Shown piece by piece: positions 24,522 through 33,487 of a DNA stretch of 56,053 nucleotides. A model generated the notes under the pieces. It was not told the origin of the DNA. It ran no database searches and worked only from the letters and a program-made list of their open reading frames with translations. The stretch spans positions 1 to 56,053 of the forward strand of contig NZ_JANHLC010000015.1 in assembly GCF_028682395.1 (NCBI RefSeq), given 5' to 3'. This DNA is from Pseudomonas putida. GTDB lineage: Bacteria; Pseudomonadota; Gammaproteobacteria; Pseudomonadales; Pseudomonadaceae. The stretch's first letter is position 1, and each line of letters begins with the position of its first letter. Made by a program: the position numbers and the translations under genes.

Positions 24522-26915
24522 CTACAGATCCAAGGGGACTCGCACGCTCAGGGTGGTGCCCTCGCCCGGCTGGCTGTCCAGCGTCAGGCTGCCGCCCATG
24601 ATCAGGACACGCTCACGCATGCCGACCACACCGAAGGATGTCGGCCGGCCCGGCTTACGGACAAAGCCTACGCCATCATCGCTGATGCTTAGGCACAATT
24701 CGTTGCCTTCGATCACCAGCGTCAATTCGACGGTATGCGCCTGGGCATGGCGCAGCACATTGGTCAGCGCTTCCTGAAGAATCCGGAACAGGCCGATGGC
24801 CTTGGCATCGCTCAGGGTGGGCAGGGTTTCGGGCACCTGCACCAGGCAGGGAATATGGCTGCGCGCCTCAAAACGGCGGGCCTGCCACTCAATGGCCGAA
24901 CCGATGCCCGCATCGAGGATCGGCGGGCGCAGTGCGGTGGCCACATCCCGGACCAGTTGAAAGAGCTGGGCAATCAGCTTCTTCATACTGTTGAGCCGTT
25001 CATTCAGCCCGGGATCGAGCTGGGCATACGCCAGCTCGCACATCGAGGTCTCCAGTTTCAATACCGTCAGCATCTGACCCAGCTCGTCATGGACTTCCCG
25101 GGCAATACGCGCCTTCTCCTCTTCGCGCACGCTTTCCAGGTGCGCCGACAGCTCGCGCAACTGTTCCCGGGAGCTGGCCAGTTCCAGCTCGATACGTTTG
25201 CTCTCGCTGATATCCCAGACAATGCCGTCCCAGACCACACTGCCATCGTCCAGGCGCCGGGTAATCGCCTTGATCTCGGCCCAGCGTTGCAGCCCTTCAC
25301 GGGTCAGGATCCGCCCCTGCCAGGTCCAATCGCTGTCACTGTCCAGGGCGCGGTCCTGCACCACGTGATAATCGCCACGATCATCCGGATGCACCAGGTT
25401 GCGCAGGCCCATATCAGGGTGGCACAGGGTGGCCGGCGAGTACCCCACCAGGCTTTCGCTGCCTTCGCTGATGTAGGGAAAGTGCAGTTCGCCGGTCAGC
25501 GGCACCCGTTCCAGGCGAAACACCAGCCCGGGCACGTTGGCCGCAATCCCTTTGAGCCGCGCCTGGCTTTCCTGCAGCGCGGCCTGTGCCCGCCGCCGCT
25601 CAGTGACATCGTTGAGATAGACCACCAGATATTCACTGTCGCGAAAGCGCAGAAAGCTCAGCGACACATCCGCCGGCAAGATGCTGCCGTCGGCCCGAAT
25701 GCACTGCGTCTCGAAACTTTGCGGGGCCTCGTCGCTGGCCCGCGCACGCTTCCACAGACTCAGCCAGCGATCCATGTGCAGGTTCGGTTCGAAATCGATC
25801 AGCGGCCGCTCCAGAATCCCGCCCGCCTCATAACCGAGCATTTCCTCGGCGGCCCGGTTGGCATAACGCACATGGCTGTCCCAATTGACCCAGAGAATGC
25901 CCACGGTGCTCTGGTCGATGGAAAACTGGGTCAGGCGCAGCGCCTCTTCATTGGCGGCCCGTTGGGCGATATCTTCCCGGGCAACCAACAGGCGCTGCTC
26001 CAGGCTTTTTTGCTGGCGCCGCTGCCAGGTGACAATTGCCATGCTCGCCAGGAACAAGGCGCCCAGCAGCAAGCACAGGTTTTGCCAGAACCCCGGCGAC
26101 TCGGTCAAACGGGGGTACTGGGCCTTGAGCCAACGATTGTGCAGTTCTTCCAGTGCCTTGGGGGCAATGCCGTGCAAGGCTTTTTCGACGATACCGGCCA
26201 GCTCGGGCCAGTCGCGCCGCGTGGCCACCCGCAGCAACTGCGGCAGGCCGATATCGCCGACCACCACCAGATCGGCGAACTCAGGCTCGGCGGACAGCCG
26301 ACTGAGCTGGGCTTCGTCGATCACGGCGTAACGAGCCTGGCGACTCAGCACCAATTGCAGGGCATGGCGCTCAATCGGCACCCCCTGCAGATTCAAATGT
26401 GTGTAGTTGCTGCGCAGGTAGTCGGCAATCGCGCTGGGCATGCGCACGGCGACCCGCTCCTGGCCGTCGATTTTTTCCAGATCCACCGCACGCGCCCCGC
26501 TGCGCTCGCCGACCACCAATTGCGGGATACGCATATAAGGATCGGAAAACTGCCATAACCGCAGGCCGGCCGGGGTTTGGCTCAAGCCGGGGGCAATGTC
26601 GATCTGGCCTTCGCGCACGGCCTTTTCCAACTGGGCCAGGTCGGCAAAATGGCGCCAGACCAGCTCGACCTGCAGGCTCTTGGCCAACCAGTTCATCAGC
26701 TCGACATTGACCCCCGACAAGCGCTGCAAACGCCGGTCGAACTGCGCATACGGTGCCTGTAACACCAGCCCGACGCGCAACTGGCGATGCTGATCGAGCC
26801 ATTGGCGCTGCTCGCCGCTCAACGACGCCAGTACCCCGGGAGCAGGCGGACCTGCCCACGCGATCAAGGGCAGGCACAACCAGGCAATCACCCACAGACA
26901 ACGAAAAGGCTTCAT
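24522..26915 (-). CDS. agtS: Hybrid-sensing histidine kinase AgtS
   Basis: 797-residue membrane sensor kinase. Order: signal peptide 1-21; periplasmic SBP_bac_3-type ligand domain about 45-265; one transmembrane helix about 275-297; two PAS domains (about 325-440 and 455-580); a HisKA_3 dimerisation domain with phospho-accepting H609 in REVHDELGQ; and an ATPase domain with ILQEALTNVLRHA and GMRERV. The periplasmic binding fold implies direct sensing of an amine or amino acid, consistent with PAO1 AgtS. It is divergent from the DUF3530 gene and 85 bases upstream of agtR. Confidence 0.88.
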   Translation of the reverse strand: MKPFRCLWVIAWLCLPLIAWAGPPAPGVLASLSGEQRQWLDQHRQLRVGLVLQAPYAQFDRRLQRLSGVNVELMNWLAKSLQVELVWRHFADLAQLEKAVREGQIDIAPGLSQTPAGLRLWQFSDPYMRIPQLVVGERSGARAVDLEKIDGQERVAVRMPSAIADYLRSNYTHLNLQGVPIERHALQLVLSRQARYAVIDEAQLSRLSAEPEFADLVVVGDIGLPQLLRVATRRDWPELAGIVEKALHGIAPKALEELHNRWLKAQYPRLTESPGFWQNLCLLLGALFLASMAIVTWQRRQQKSLEQRLLVAREDIAQRAANEEALRLTQFSIDQSTVGILWVNWDSHVRYANRAAEEMLGYEAGGILERPLIDFEPNLHMDRWLSLWKRARASDEAPQSFETQCIRADGSILPADVSLSFLRFRDSEYLVVYLNDVTERRRAQAALQESQARLKGIAANVPGLVFRLERVPLTGELHFPYISEGSESLVGYSPATLCHPDMGLRNLVHPDDRGDYHVVQDRALDSDSDWTWQGRILTREGLQRWAEIKAITRRLDDGSVVWDGIVWDISESKRIELELASSREQLRELSAHLESVREEEKARIAREVHDELGQMLTVLKLETSMCELAYAQLDPGLNERLNSMKKLIAQLFQLVRDVATALRPPILDAGIGSAIEWQARRFEARSHIPCLVQVPETLPTLSDAKAIGLFRILQEALTNVLRHAQAHTVELTLVIEGNELCLSISDDGVGFVRKPGRPTSFGVVGMRERVLIMGGSLTLDSQPGEGTTLSVRVPLDL

Positions 26916-26990
26916 TCCGAGATCTCACACACTGACAAATACTGAACAACCCATTAGGCTGCCAGGATTACTTCTGGCCTGGAAATTGCG

Positions 26991-28004
26991 ATGCCCTTTG
27001 CTCACCGCTCGGCACTCCCTGCATTGTGCCTGTCACTGATCCTACCTTGTGCCCTGGCAGCTGAAACCGCCACACCGGCACCGGACGCCGCCCCGGCCAG
27101 CGAAGCCAGCCCGCCTGCCCGGCTGCCCCTGCTGGAACGCAGCGAGGAAGACGCCCTGGCCCTTGAGCGAACCGTGCCACAACAGGAGCAACAGTCGCTG
27201 CAGGCTGCTGACGGTGAAACCTTCCTGGCCCTGTGGAAACCGGCCAACACCAGTGAACCGAGCGGCGCCGTCATTATTATTCCTGGCGCCGGCGAAACGG
27301 CTGACTGGCCGCAAGTGATCGGTCCTTTGCGCCAAAAATTGCCGGACGCTCAGTGGCACAGCCTGAGCATCAGCCTGCCGGACCTGCAAAGCGAAGCCGC
27401 GCAGCCCCGCAAAATCGCAACCGAACCACCCGCTACCGAGCCGCCGGCAGTGGACAGTAGCAGCAAAGAGGCCGCCAGCGCAGCGACCCAGCCGATCGAG
27501 CAGGCCGCCAGCGCCGAGACCACCAATGAGGCTGCCGAACGTGCCGCCGCCAACCACGAAGACCCGCTCAAGGCCGACGCCGAACGCATCTTTGCCCGTC
27601 TGGATGCCGCCATCGCCTATGCCCAGCAACAGAACGCCCGCGGCATTGTCCTGCTCGGCCACGGTACAGGCGCCTACTGGGGCGCCCGCTACATCAGCGA
27701 ACGGCAGCCACCGCAGATACAGAAGCTGGTGCTGGTGTCAGCGCAGATCCCCACAGAGGCCAAGCCCGATTTGACGCAGTTGCTGCCGACATTGAAGCTG
27801 GCGGTGGCGGACTTCTTCTATAACGACAAGCCACTGCCTCGCCAGAGTGCCGCGCAGCGCTTGCAGACCAGCAAGCGCGACAAGGGCTCGAACTTTACCC
27901 AGATTGCCTTGAGCGCACTACCGGGCAACAGCGCCGCGCAGCAGGAACAGTTGTTCCGCCGGGTCCGCGGCTGGCTAAGCCCGCAGCCCGTCGACAAGCC
28001 CTAG
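26991..28004 (+). CDS. DUF3530 alpha/beta-hydrolase-like exported protein
   Basis: 337-residue protein of unknown function. A signal peptide (cleavage near 24, CALA-AET) is followed by an alanine/proline-rich stretch and an alpha/beta-hydrolase-like core: VIIIPGAGETADWPQVI near 94-110 and GIVLLGHGTGAYWGARY near 217-233. The latter has the nucleophile position occupied by Thr (GHGTG) rather than Ser, so catalysis is doubtful. A low-complexity Ala/Glu/Pro insertion lies at about 139-200. The downstream 3' region forms hairpins convergent with djlA. Confidence 0.75.
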   Translation: MPFAHRSALPALCLSLILPCALAAETATPAPDAAPASEASPPARLPLLERSEEDALALERTVPQQEQQSLQAADGETFLALWKPANTSEPSGAVIIIPGAGETADWPQVIGPLRQKLPDAQWHSLSISLPDLQSEAAQPRKIATEPPATEPPAVDSSSKEAASAATQPIEQAASAETTNEAAERAAANHEDPLKADAERIFARLDAAIAYAQQQNARGIVLLGHGTGAYWGARYISERQPPQIQKLVLVSAQIPTEAKPDLTQLLPTLKLAVADFFYNDKPLPRQSAAQRLQTSKRDKGSNFTQIALSALPGNSAAQQEQLFRRVRGWLSPQPVDKP

Positions 28005-28053
28005 GCCGGCGAACCAGCCGCACCGTTGCGCCAAGTTGCGCAGCGGCGCCGGC
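28005..28053. terminator. Composite hairpin between DUF3530 gene and djlA
   Basis: GCCGGCG (28005-28011) pairs with CGCCGGC (28047-28053), enclosing an inner TGCGC/GCGCA stem near 28027-28042. The genes are convergent, so it may end transcripts from both sides, but no U-tract is seen. Confidence 0.4.
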
Positions 28054-28070
28054 CGACATCGGCAGGCGCA

Positions 28071-28841
28071 CTAGCGAAAATCGCGCCGCTCGCGGATCAG
28101 TGCATAGGCGCTGTGCAACTGGCGGGTTTTATCGGTCGCTTCACGCACCTGGGCCGCAGTGGCACCACTGCCGGCAACCTTGTCCGGATGATGACGGCTC
28201 AACAACCGCCGATAGGCCCGCTTGATCTGCGCCGGTTCACTGCTCTGCGACACACCTAGCACCCGCAACGCCTCCTGATAAGCGCCAGCACTGCCCGCGA
28301 GCCCCCGTTTGGTGTGCGGCTCGTAGTCATTGGCCAGGGCCTGCAGCTGCTGCGGTGTCCAACCCAGCCAATGCCCCCACTGACGAACCAGTTCGCGCTC
28401 GGCCGCCCCAGCCCGGCCATCGGCCCATACCATCCGCCAGCACGCGCGCAAGACGCCCTCGGCCGCATGGGGTTGCCTGCTGAGACGACGTAAGTAACCG
28501 CGCAGACGATCATTGCCATTCTTGCCGCGATTGAACGCCGCAATCGCCCGGCGCTGCGCGGTTTCGCTCATATCCAGCTGGCGCATTTCGTCACGTGCCT
28601 GCTGAATATGGCCTTCCACAACCCGCCCATCGCACTTGGCGAGGCGTCCGAGCAAGACAAACAGCAGCTCGTCATTGCGCAACGCCGCACGCCCACCCAG
28701 CCGCTCGCGCAACTGTGCCAGGCTGTGCAATTGCAGACGGCGGTCCAGCGCCTGCCCCAGCAGTGCGCCCAGCATGGCCCCCGGAATACTGGCTACGAAA
28801 TAGCCTGCTCCAGCTCCAATCAGAGTCCCTGGCCACAACAT
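28071..28841 (-). CDS. djlA: DjlA-type co-chaperone (TerB-like and J domains)
   Basis: Membrane-anchored DnaK co-chaperone of 256 residues. It has an N-terminal glycine-rich transmembrane segment (about 5-30), a TerB-like helical domain (about 55-165) and a C-terminal J domain with the HPD motif in SRHHPDK. This is the DjlA layout. It starts two bases after murU, the last gene of an amgK-murU-djlA unit. Confidence 0.88.
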   Translation of the reverse strand: MLWPGTLIGAGAGYFVASIPGAMLGALLGQALDRRLQLHSLAQLRERLGGRAALRNDELLFVLLGRLAKCDGRVVEGHIQQARDEMRQLDMSETAQRRAIAAFNRGKNGNDRLRGYLRRLSRQPHAAEGVLRACWRMVWADGRAGAAERELVRQWGHWLGWTPQQLQALANDYEPHTKRGLAGSAGAYQEALRVLGVSQSSEPAQIKRAYRRLLSRHHPDKVAGSGATAAQVREATDKTRQLHSAYALIRERRDFR

Positions 28842-28843
28842 AA

Positions 28844-29515
28844 TTAGCTCCGCGCCTTGAGCAGAGATTCGACCTCGGCCAGCCGATCGACCGTCCCGAC
28901 GTCAACCCAGTGCCCCTGCAAACGCTCACCGCTGACCTGCCCGATCGCCATGGCCTGACGCAACAACGGCGCCAGCTTGAAGGCACCGGCTGAACAGCCG
29001 GTGAACAGCCGAGGATCCAGGACAGCGATACCGCTATAAGTCAACGTCTCGACGCCCGCCTCGGCGTCGCGGACCGTTCCATCGTCCAGGCAGAAGTCCC
29101 CCGCCGGGTGGTGTGCCGGGTTTGCCGCCAGTACCAGATGGGCCAGACCGGCGATGGGCCGATGCAGCGAAGCAAAATCGCAGTCGGTCCAGATATCGCC
29201 ATTGACCACTAGAAAGGGCTCATCCCCCAGCAATGGCAAGGCCCGGTAGATGCCACCACCGGTTTCCAGCGGCTCGCCTTCAGCCGAGTAACTCAGGCTC
29301 AAGCCATATCGCTGGCCATCGCCCAGGTAGTCCTCGATCTGCTGGCCAAGCCAGGCGTGATTGATCACCACTTCCTTGAAACCTGCGGCAGCCAGTGCCC
29401 GCAGATGGAACTCGATCAGCGGCACCCCACCCACGCGGATCAGCGGCTTGGGGGTGTGCAGCGTCAACGGGCGCATTCGCTCGCCCTTGCCCGCCGCGAG
29501 AATCATTGCCTTCAT
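28844..29515 (-). CDS. murU: N-acetylmuramate alpha-1-phosphate uridylyltransferase
   Basis: Makes UDP-MurNAc from MurNAc-1-P and UTP in the Pseudomonas peptidoglycan recycling shortcut that bypasses MurA. The 223-residue nucleotidyltransferase shows AAGKGERMRPLT near 7-18, the PKPLI motif, VVNGDIW with the metal aspartate, and HWVDVGTVDRL at the C-terminus. It overlaps amgK by four bases, matching the P. putida pair. This salvage route is known to give intrinsic fosfomycin tolerance. Confidence 0.93.
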   Translation of the reverse strand: MKAMILAAGKGERMRPLTLHTPKPLIRVGGVPLIEFHLRALAAAGFKEVVINHAWLGQQIEDYLGDGQRYGLSLSYSAEGEPLETGGGIYRALPLLGDEPFLVVNGDIWTDCDFASLHRPIAGLAHLVLAANPAHHPAGDFCLDDGTVRDAEAGVETLTYSGIAVLDPRLFTGCSAGAFKLAPLLRQAMAIGQVSGERLQGHWVDVGTVDRLAEVESLLKARS

Positions 29516-30537
29516 GCCCGGGCTCCGGCCGCGGCCACCAGGCTGGCGAGTAGTTCACCCAGTTCGGCCAGTTCAGGACGACGCACCAACACCGCTTCTA
29601 TATAAGCCAGGAACCGTGGCACATCGCCCAGATAGCGTGGCTTGCCATCACGGTGGCAGATGCGGGCAAAAATACCGATGACCTTCAGGTGTCGCTGCAC
29701 GCCCATCAAGTCGCTGGCACGCAGGAATTCGTCGAAATCAGCCGGCACCGGGATACCCGCCGCGCCAGCCTGGCGCCAGTAATCCTCGAGCCATCCCCGA
29801 ACCCGCGCCTCGGGCCAACTGAGAAAGGCATCCTTAAATAGGCAGGTCACGTCGTAGGTCACCGGCCCGTACACCGCATCCTGGAAATCCAGCACGCCGG
29901 GGTTAGGCACACTCACCATCAGGTTGCGCGGCATATAGTCGCGGTGCACCAGCACTTTGGCCTGGGCCAGGGCGCTGTCGATCAGCTGCGCGCTGACACG
30001 CTGCCAGAGCCCCTGTTGATGGGCGTCGAGTTCAATACCCAGGTGCCGGCGCACATACCACTCGGGAAACAGTTCCAGTTCCCGACGTAGCAAAGCCACG
30101 TCATAGCTAGGCAGCTCGGCCTCCATGGGTAACTTTTGCAAGGCCAGCAGTGCCTGCAGGGCGTCCTGGAACAAAGCGTCAGCGTTGGCTTCGTCAATCA
30201 CATCCAGATAGGTTTTATGACCCAGGTCACTGAGCAATAAAAAGCCGCGCGGCACATCCTGAGCAAAAATTTGCGGCACATTTATGCCGCTGGTTGCCAG
30301 CAATGCAGCGATATTGACGAAGGGTTGGCAGTTCTCCTGGGGCGGCGGGGCGTCCATCACGATAAAACTGCGACCCTCGCCTTCCCAGCGAAAATACCGC
30401 CGAAAACTCGCGTCACTACTGGCCGCAGTCAACGTGGCCGGGGGTACGCGCCCCCAGCCCTGGGCGTGGAACAAGCCGGCCAACTGTTCGTCGAGCCAAA
30501 CTTTCAGGTGTTGCAGGCGTACATCTTGGTCAGGCAT
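29512..30537 (-). CDS. amgK: N-acetylmuramate/N-acetylglucosamine kinase AmgK
   Basis: Anomeric sugar kinase producing MurNAc-alpha-1-P for MurU. The 341-residue aminoglycoside-phosphotransferase-fold protein has SSDASFRRYFRW near the N-terminus, the catalytic loop HRDYMPRNLM and the metal motif LDFQDAVYGP. It is first in the amgK-murU-djlA operon and divergent from lptD, as in P. putida and P. aeruginosa. Confidence 0.93.
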   Translation of the reverse strand: MPDQDVRLQHLKVWLDEQLAGLFHAQGWGRVPPATLTAASSDASFRRYFRWEGEGRSFIVMDAPPPQENCQPFVNIAALLATSGINVPQIFAQDVPRGFLLLSDLGHKTYLDVIDEANADALFQDALQALLALQKLPMEAELPSYDVALLRRELELFPEWYVRRHLGIELDAHQQGLWQRVSAQLIDSALAQAKVLVHRDYMPRNLMVSVPNPGVLDFQDAVYGPVTYDVTCLFKDAFLSWPEARVRGWLEDYWRQAGAAGIPVPADFDEFLRASDLMGVQRHLKVIGIFARICHRDGKPRYLGDVPRFLAYIEAVLVRRPELAELGELLASLVAAAGARA

Positions 30538-30581
30538 TACAAGGGTCTCCGACGGCGCTAGCCGTCAAGCGGGTCATGCTT

Positions 30582-30587
30582 TATTAT
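30582..30587 (+). promoter_or_regulatory. Candidate -10 element for lptD
   Basis: TATTAT stands 80 bases upstream of the lptD ATG in the amgK-lptD divergent region; an overlapping reading gives an extended -10 (TGC then TTTATT). No good -35 is seen. Confidence 0.3.
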
Positions 30588-30667
30588 CCAGCATCTTTTT
30601 CAGACCATCGAGAGGCGTGCGGCCCACACCGCGGGCAGATGGCACGCAGGAAGCCCGGACTAATAAG

Positions 30668-33487
30668 ATGGCATTGAAATCCCCCGCGTTTCGTAAAAAA
30701 TTCCCGTTGCTGGTAACCGGCAGTCTGCTGGCCATGCAACCTCTAGCCACTTCCTTCGTGGTCGCCGCGGAACAGTATGACTGCTCAGTCTCTGCTTCGG
30801 GTGCCTGGGACTGCGCGCCAAAAGCCAGCACTGCTCAGTTGCCACCACGCCCCGTGCATGACGGGGCGGCGGTCAGCTCGAACAATGCGAGCGCGGCGGA
30901 CAGCGGCGCCGGTGGCGAAAAAGTCGCCTCGGGCACGCTGGTCAACGAGAGCAAGGGCCGGGGCCTCAAGTCCCGCAGCGCTGACTACAGCCACCTCGAC
31001 TGGGTCCCTCGCGAGAACCTGACGGCGGCCCAACTGGCCGAGACAGGCCCTTATTGCTCTGGCTCCTATATCGAACCGATTCGTCCTGGCATGAATGACA
31101 AGACGAAAAAAAGTGACGCGCCCACCTTTATCGGTGCCAAGGCTTCGCGTTACCAACAGGAAGAGCAGATCGCGACCCTCGCCGGTGACGTGGTCATGCG
31201 CCAGGGCAGCATGCAGTTGGAGGCCGACGAGGCCAACCTGTACCAAGCCGAGAACCGTGGCGAACTCAATGGCGATGTGCGCTTGCGCGACAACGGCGCG
31301 CTGATCGTCGGTGACCATGCCGAGGTTGAACTCGATACTGGCGCAGCCAAGATCGACAATGCCGAGTATGTGCTGCACAAATCGCGCATCCGCGGCAACG
31401 CCTTGTACGCCAAGCGTGCCGAGAACGCGATTATCCGTCTCAAGGACGGCACCTACACCACGTGCGAACCGAACAGCAACGCCTGGCAGCTCAAGGGCAA
31501 CAACATCACGCTGAACCCGGCGACCGGTTTCGGTACCGCGACCAACGTGACCCTGCGCGTCAAGGACATCCCGGTTCTGTACACGCCGTACATCTATTTC
31601 CCGATCGATGATCGCCGCCAGTCCGGCTTCCTGCCGCCGACCATTGGCAGCGGCAGCGATACCGGCTTTATGCTGGTCACGCCGTACTACTTCAACCTGG
31701 CGCCCAACTACGACGCCACGGTGTATCCGCGCTACATGAGCAAGCGCGGCCTGTTGATGGAAGGCGAATTCCGCTACCTGACCAAATCCAGCGAAGGTCA
31801 GTTCGGCGGCGCATTCCTCAACGATGAAAGCAATGATCGCAGCAAGCAGACCGACGCCAAGACAAGCCGCTACATGATCAACTGGCAGCACAAGGGCGGC
31901 CTGGACTCGCGCCTGATGACCGAGGTGGATTACACCAAGATCAGCGACCCGTACTACTTCCAGGACCTGCAGACCGACCAGATGGGCGTGTCTTCAGCCG
32001 AGTATGTGAACCAGCAGGCCGCCGCGACCTACCGGGGCGATGACTACACCGCACGCTTGAATGTGCAGGCCTATCAATTGGCCAGTGTGTCCAATATCAC
32101 CCCTTACGATCGCCTGCCACAGCTGACCTTCGACGGCGCGCTGCCTTACCACCCAGGCGGCCTGGACTTCACCTACAAGACCGAAGCAGTGCGTTTCGAG
32201 CGCAACCTGGAAAGCGGTCGCTACTTCGACAAGGACGGCGGTCCGTTCAATGCCGGTGGCTCGACAGGCTCACTGCGTCTTGACGAAAATATTTCAGGCC
32301 TCGCACGCTCCACTGGCGACCGCCTGAACCTGAAGCCGGGTGTCAGCCTGCCGCTCAACTGGAGCTATGGCTACCTGACGCCATCGCTCAAGTACATGTA
32401 CACCCAGTACGATCTCGACATCGATTCCCGAGGCCGTGACGACCTCATCACTGGTCGCAACAATGCCTCGGCTATGGGCGAGAAATTCAAAAGCTCGCAA
32501 AACCGCGGCGTCCCGATCGCCAGTATCGACAGCGGCCTGTACTTCGACCGCGATACCCAGTGGTTCGGCACCAACTATCGCCAGACCCTGGAACCGCGCC
32601 TGTTCTATCTCTATGTTCCAGAGAAAGACCAAAAGGACATTCCGGTCTTCGATACCAGCGAAAGCACCTTTAACTACGCCTCGCTGTTCCGTGAGAACCG
32701 CTTCTCCGGCTCCGACCGCGTGGGTGACGAGAACAAGCTATCCCTGGGCGTCACCAACCGCTGGATCGAAGAAAACGGCTTTGAACGTCAGCGCTTCAGC
32801 GTCGGCCAGGCCTACTACTTCAAGGATCGTACCGTCCAACTGCCGGGTATCGACTACCGCAAGCGCGACGAAGCGACCGCCAAGGTTTCGCCGTACGCCC
32901 TGGAATACGCTTATCGCTTCAACCGCGACTGGCGCGCGACGTCCGACTTCAACTGGGATCCGGACAGCCACAAGACCCGTTCCGGCAGCGCGATGTTCCA
33001 CTACCAGCCGGAAGACAACCCGAACAAGGTGATCAACGCCGGCTATCGCTATCGCAACGATATCGTCCGTTACGACCAGAACAGCGGCAAATGGACCCCA
33101 AATGGTAACTACGGCACCCCGGGCACCGCTGGCTACGTGAAGGACTACTACAAGATCCAGCAGCACGACTTCTCGGTGATCTGGCCGATCGTGCCGCAAT
33201 GGAACGCCATCAGCCGCTGGCAGTACGACTACAACCGCAACCGTACCCTGGAAGCCTTTGGTGGCTTCGAGTACGACAACTGCTGCTGGAAACTGCGCCT
33301 GATCAGCCGTTACTGGGTCAAGTATGACGAATTCAGTCAGGACGCCCCGGAAAACGAAAAAGGCGACCGCGGCATTTTCCTACAAATCGTTCTGAAGGGA
33401 CTCGGTGGCGTTGTTGGCCAGAAAGTAGAGAGCTTCCTCGACAAAGGCATTCAAGGTTATCGTGAACGTGAAGACCAAGCTTTCTGA
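30668..33487 (+). CDS. lptD: LPS-assembly protein LptD
   Basis: Outer-membrane beta-barrel that, with LptE, inserts lipopolysaccharide in the outer leaflet. The 939-residue precursor has a signal peptide (cleavage near 34, VVA-AEQ). An N-terminal LptA-like jellyroll follows (GDVVMRQGSMQLEADEANLY) and a long barrel from about 300. Cysteines near the N-terminus (YDC, WDC, PYC, TTC) and the adjacent pair DNCCWKL near the C-terminus fit the disulfide switch of LptD. ATG 30668 is chosen because the signal peptide starts there. surA begins inside its last codons. Confidence 0.95.
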   Translation: MALKSPAFRKKFPLLVTGSLLAMQPLATSFVVAAEQYDCSVSASGAWDCAPKASTAQLPPRPVHDGAAVSSNNASAADSGAGGEKVASGTLVNESKGRGLKSRSADYSHLDWVPRENLTAAQLAETGPYCSGSYIEPIRPGMNDKTKKSDAPTFIGAKASRYQQEEQIATLAGDVVMRQGSMQLEADEANLYQAENRGELNGDVRLRDNGALIVGDHAEVELDTGAAKIDNAEYVLHKSRIRGNALYAKRAENAIIRLKDGTYTTCEPNSNAWQLKGNNITLNPATGFGTATNVTLRVKDIPVLYTPYIYFPIDDRRQSGFLPPTIGSGSDTGFMLVTPYYFNLAPNYDATVYPRYMSKRGLLMEGEFRYLTKSSEGQFGGAFLNDESNDRSKQTDAKTSRYMINWQHKGGLDSRLMTEVDYTKISDPYYFQDLQTDQMGVSSAEYVNQQAAATYRGDDYTARLNVQAYQLASVSNITPYDRLPQLTFDGALPYHPGGLDFTYKTEAVRFERNLESGRYFDKDGGPFNAGGSTGSLRLDENISGLARSTGDRLNLKPGVSLPLNWSYGYLTPSLKYMYTQYDLDIDSRGRDDLITGRNNASAMGEKFKSSQNRGVPIASIDSGLYFDRDTQWFGTNYRQTLEPRLFYLYVPEKDQKDIPVFDTSESTFNYASLFRENRFSGSDRVGDENKLSLGVTNRWIEENGFERQRFSVGQAYYFKDRTVQLPGIDYRKRDEATAKVSPYALEYAYRFNRDWRATSDFNWDPDSHKTRSGSAMFHYQPEDNPNKVINAGYRYRNDIVRYDQNSGKWTPNGNYGTPGTAGYVKDYYKIQQHDFSVIWPIVPQWNAISRWQYDYNRNRTLEAFGGFEYDNCCWKLRLISRYWVKYDEFSQDAPENEKGDRGIFLQIVLKGLGGVVGQKVESFLDKGIQGYREREDQAF

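Noticed and set aside
24735..26558. A 607-codon open frame antisense to agtS, and similar ones at 20682-22322 and 50288-52000
   Set aside because: All lie opposite genes with clear catalytic motifs and show no recognisable protein features.
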